A stretch of 16,844 nucleotides of DNA from Deltaproteobacteria bacterium (GTDB taxonomy: Bacteria > Desulfobacterota > UBA8473): the NCBI GenBank assembly GCA_030643245.1, contig DAOWME010000037.1, forward strand, positions 1 to 16,844, in the 5' to 3' direction. The notes beneath the pieces are model-generated. The model was not told the origin of the DNA, ran no database searches, and worked only from the letters and a program-made list of their open reading frames with translations. The position numbers and the translations under genes are program-made. Shown here piece after piece: positions 14,947 to 16,844 of the stretch; positions within the stretch are counted from its first letter, which is position 1; each line of letters begins with the position of its first letter.

Positions 14947-16146
14947 CTAGTTCACATCATCATCAGATGCCACCGGTAGTCCCTGCTCTGTCCTTAGAGC
15001 CTCGATTCTATTTAACGGTCTTTCGAGTTGCCTCCGTCGGGTCGTGGTGAGGGCATCATACTCCTTCTGTGCATCCCCGATTCGTTTGCCCAGCAGTTCC
15101 AGCTTGTTGATGAACTCCCCCCACTGTTTCTTGAATCTACCGAACAGTGACAATATCTCATTCGATGTCCGCTCCAGGGTAAAGTTGTCAACAGCGTGAC
15201 GAATTACGGACAACACGGCAAAGAGTGTTATGGGCGAGCAGAATATGACTTTTTTTCTAATACCTTCATCGAGTATCAAACTGTTCTGCTCATGAATAAA
15301 CGCATAAATGTGTTCATTGGGGATAAAGAGGAGCACACAGTCAACTGTGTTCTGCTCGGGGTTGATATATTCACGATTTGTAACTTCTTTGATCCTGGTT
15401 TTAACATCTCTCATAAAATCACTGCGGAATTTCGTCCTCTCTGTATCTGAATCGGCTTCCAAGAACTTGAGGTAATTGTTAAGCGGGAACTTGACATCCA
15501 TGTTCAACTTGAGGCTATGTGGAAGCAGGAAGGTAAAATCTGGACGCGATCCAGTGCCTTGGATACTTTTCTGCTTCAGATAGTTCACATTCTCAACAAA
15601 ACCGGCCAGCCGCAAGACATCTTCTGCCATCCTCTCCCCCCACTGTCCCCTAACCTTGCTACTTGCCAGTGCTTCACGAAGGGTGCTTGTGACTTGCATG
15701 AGAACCGTAGTCTGTTCACCGGCGGTCTTCAACTGGTTGGTTAGTTCTCCGAACTTTTGTATCCTATCCTTCTCCAGCTCTTCCATGAGTACGGAAATGT
15801 TTTTCAGTTCAGATGTCATGCGCTGCAATTGCTGGTCAATAAGTCCTTTCTTTTCATCCAGCTCCCTGGCGCCAATTTCTCTCTCTGATTTGAGTTTTGT
15901 CGTCGCCAGCTTTAAAAATTCCTCTGTGGACTTTGACAGCGCATCTAAAGCCAGGCCTCCAAAACTTGTCTTCATGTTCTCCAAAAGGGTATGCATATTG
16001 TCTTTATGTTGTGCCTCAGTCTCACGAAACAAGTCATCAGCAAGTTCCTTTGCTGTCTTGGCCTGTATCAGTCTCAACGCAAAAGCCGCAACCAAGCCCA
16101 AAATGAACCCTGCAACCAGCGCGACTAAAATAGGGACCGATTCCAT
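14947..16146 (-). CDS. rmuC: DNA recombination protein RmuC
   Basis: A 399-residue RmuC homologue. RmuC proteins carry a PD-(D/E)XK nuclease-like fold and limit DNA inversion between short inverted repeats in E. coli. It has an N-terminal membrane helix (about 5-25), a long coiled coil (about 30-160), RGQWGERMAEDVLRLAGF (166-183), and the nuclease-like core SRPDFTFLLP (200-209) with LNMDVKFPL (214-222), where Asp203, Asp217 and Lys219 fit the catalytic pattern. VDCVLLFIPNE and a LFGRFKKQW segment follow. AAAGGG lies 6 bases before ATG 16146. The start is 3 bases after the stop of the preceding small gene, so coupling is likely. It converges on pepP across 105 bases with no clear terminator. 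Confidence 0.93.
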   Translation of the reverse strand: MESVPILVALVAGFILGLVAAFALRLIQAKTAKELADDLFRETEAQHKDNMHTLLENMKTSFGGLALDALSKSTEEFLKLATTKLKSEREIGARELDEKKGLIDQQLQRMTSELKNISVLMEELEKDRIQKFGELTNQLKTAGEQTTVLMQVTSTLREALASSKVRGQWGERMAEDVLRLAGFVENVNYLKQKSIQGTGSRPDFTFLLPHSLKLNMDVKFPLNNYLKFLEADSDTERTKFRSDFMRDVKTRIKEVTNREYINPEQNTVDCVLLFIPNEHIYAFIHEQNSLILDEGIRKKVIFCSPITLFAVLSVIRHAVDNFTLERTSNEILSLFGRFKKQWGEFINKLELLGKRIGDAQKEYDALTTTRRRQLERPLNRIEALRTEQGLPVASDDDVN

Positions 16147-16149
16147 AAG

Positions 16150-16425
16150 CTACCCTTTAAACACTCGGGTTAAGCAATTGTACTCTCCCTGTTTCCCTGC
16201 CCTATCCCCTCTAATTCCCTGAGAAACGTAATCGTATGCCTCTTCGAATTGATGATTTTTGATGGCATTGAAGTACTTGTGTACCGTGGCTTCAGGAGAC
16301 AGATCCCCACCGGAGGATATCCTGCCGATTAAAAGTACTGCCATGATAATAAGGCCTGGAACAATTTTTTTCATTCCTGTTACTGAGCCCAGTTCTCCTG
16401 CCAATGTACCAAGTGATCTTTTCAT
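16150..16425 (-). CDS. Small membrane-anchored protein with partial NTF2/DUF4878-like segment
   Basis: A 91-residue protein with an N-terminal hydrophobic helix (about 20-35, IVPGLIIMAVLLIG) and a short periplasmic part. SPEATVHKYFNAIKNHQFEEAYDYVS (about 43-68) resembles the first helices of DUF4878/NTF2-like lipid- or solute-binding domains. Such domains usually run about 100 residues, so this one seems cut short after residue 72; the last 20 residues have no recognisable pattern. It could be a decayed gene or a short relative. Expression looks real: AAAGGAGG lies 7 bases before ATG 16425, and the stop lies 3 bases before rmuC. An internal ATG at residue 18 would give a more typical signal-like N terminus but lacks a ribosome site. 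Function unknown. Confidence 0.6.
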   Translation of the reverse strand: MKRSLGTLAGELGSVTGMKKIVPGLIIMAVLLIGRISSGGDLSPEATVHKYFNAIKNHQFEEAYDYVSQGIRGDRAGKQGEYNCLTRVFKG

Positions 16426-16462
16426 TTTCCTGCCTCCTTTAGGGTTGAGTTTACATATTCCC

Positions 16463-16491
16463 TTTTTAAACTAAGCGTAAAACGAAGTCAA
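16463..16491 (-). promoter_or_regulatory. Possible promoter of the rmuC unit
   Basis: On the minus strand TTGACT (16491-16486) is followed after 17 bases by TAAAAA (16468-16463), about 38 bases before the start of the small protein. The -35 box is good and the -10 box is weak. Confidence 0.4.
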
Positions 16492-16562
16492 GGAATACAA
16501 GCTACTAACTAGAACTCCACCGAAAAAACCCTTGACACCCATCTAATGCAGTGATAATTTAA

Positions 16563-16677
16563 GTTTTTCTGACCTATGCAGTTGAGCAAGTTTACCGCTA
16601 AACGCAAGCATGTTAACTGAATCATCAGATACACTTCAAGACACTAGGTTTGTGTAACTGCACAGGTCGAAATTTTT
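16563..16677. repeat. MITE-like element, copy 2, uninterrupted
   Basis: About 115 bases with terminal inverted repeats. The left end carries TTTTTCTGACCTATGCAGTT (16564-16583), and the right end, read in reverse, is TTTCGACCTGTGCAGTTACA. Internal blocks TTTACCGCT, GTTAACTGAATCATC and AGGTTTGTGTAACTGCAC are shared with the copy at 8609-8862. No open frame of note. It lies in the gene-free stretch after the rmuC unit. Confidence 0.72.
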
Positions 16678-16682
16678 AGTTA

Positions 16683-16825
16683 GTTTCCATCCATAAATGG
16701 CCCTTTTTCCCCTGAGCTGCGTTCTCCTCAGGTTTCCGCCTGCGACGTACGATCATGTATGCCTCGGCGCAAACCGTCGTGCGGCCTTGCTCAGAGAAAA
16801 AATTGCTCATTTCTGAATTGGAAAC
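16683..16825. repeat. Long imperfect palindrome at the window end
   Basis: GTTTCCATCCATAAATG (from 16683) mirrors the right end read in reverse, GTTTCCAATTCAGAAATG (from 16825). The pairing continues through TTTTTCCCCTGAGC against TTTTTTCTCTGAGC, and near the centre GGTTTCCGCC against GGTTTGCGCC, meeting at GATC (16751-16754). The arms are about 70 bases. It lies 5 bases beyond the MITE-like copy 2. The last 19 bases (16826-16844) show nothing further. Confidence 0.65.
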
Positions 16826-16844
16826 CAACTCGTGCCCTTTTCTC

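Noticed and set aside
16532..16558. Plus-strand TTGACA with GATAAT
   Set aside because: The 15-base spacer is short and it would read only into repeat elements with no gene before the window end.

Overview
The window looks like chromosomal DNA from an anaerobic deltaproteobacterium (Desulfobacterota-like). The basis is the gene order DUF2065-queA-tgt-yajC-secD-secF followed by shikimate genes, the moderate GC content, and an ADP-forming acyl-CoA synthetase alpha subunit next to a B12-dependent acyl-CoA mutase. This placement is inferred from gene content; there is no rRNA or marker phylogeny in view. No tRNA, rRNA, CRISPR array, phage or intact transposase gene was found.

Layout. (1) Bases 192-3182, minus strand: a two-gene unit made of an acyl-CoA synthetase (NDP-forming) alpha-type protein and a GlcD-type FAD-linked 2-hydroxyacid oxidase. 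A foldback element of about 190 bp separates them, and a related single repeat lies beyond the oxidase. (2) Bases 3217-6064: divergent sigma70-like promoters, then on the plus strand a secreted ComEA-like helix-hairpin-helix protein and a split B12 acyl-CoA mutase (catalytic subunit plus small cobalamin subunit). Its pocket residues differ from methylmalonyl-CoA mutase. (3) Bases 6147-8602: a promoter, a small DUF2065 membrane protein and the queuosine genes queA and tgt. (4) Bases 8603-11945: an interrupted MITE-like repeat, then yajC-secD-secF for protein export. (5) Bases 11976-14841: aroB, a repeat-rich gap, aroQ and a PepP-type Xaa-Pro aminopeptidase. (6) Bases 14947-16425, minus strand: rmuC preceded by a small membrane-anchored protein. 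(7) Bases 16426-16844 have no gene but carry a second, uninterrupted copy of the MITE-like repeat and a separate long palindrome.

How it fits together. Most genes are housekeeping: tRNA modification, Sec export, aromatic biosynthesis, peptide turnover and DNA maintenance. The accessory part is the first 6 kb, where CoA activation, 2-hydroxyacid oxidation and carbon-skeleton rearrangement genes cluster. They could act in catabolism of a branched or hydroxylated acid, but the substrate cannot be read from sequence.

The strongest candidates for something undescribed are the divergent mutase pocket and the set of non-coding inverted-repeat elements. One of these is a MITE-like copy at 8609-8862 that is itself split by a second element with a 5-base target duplication.
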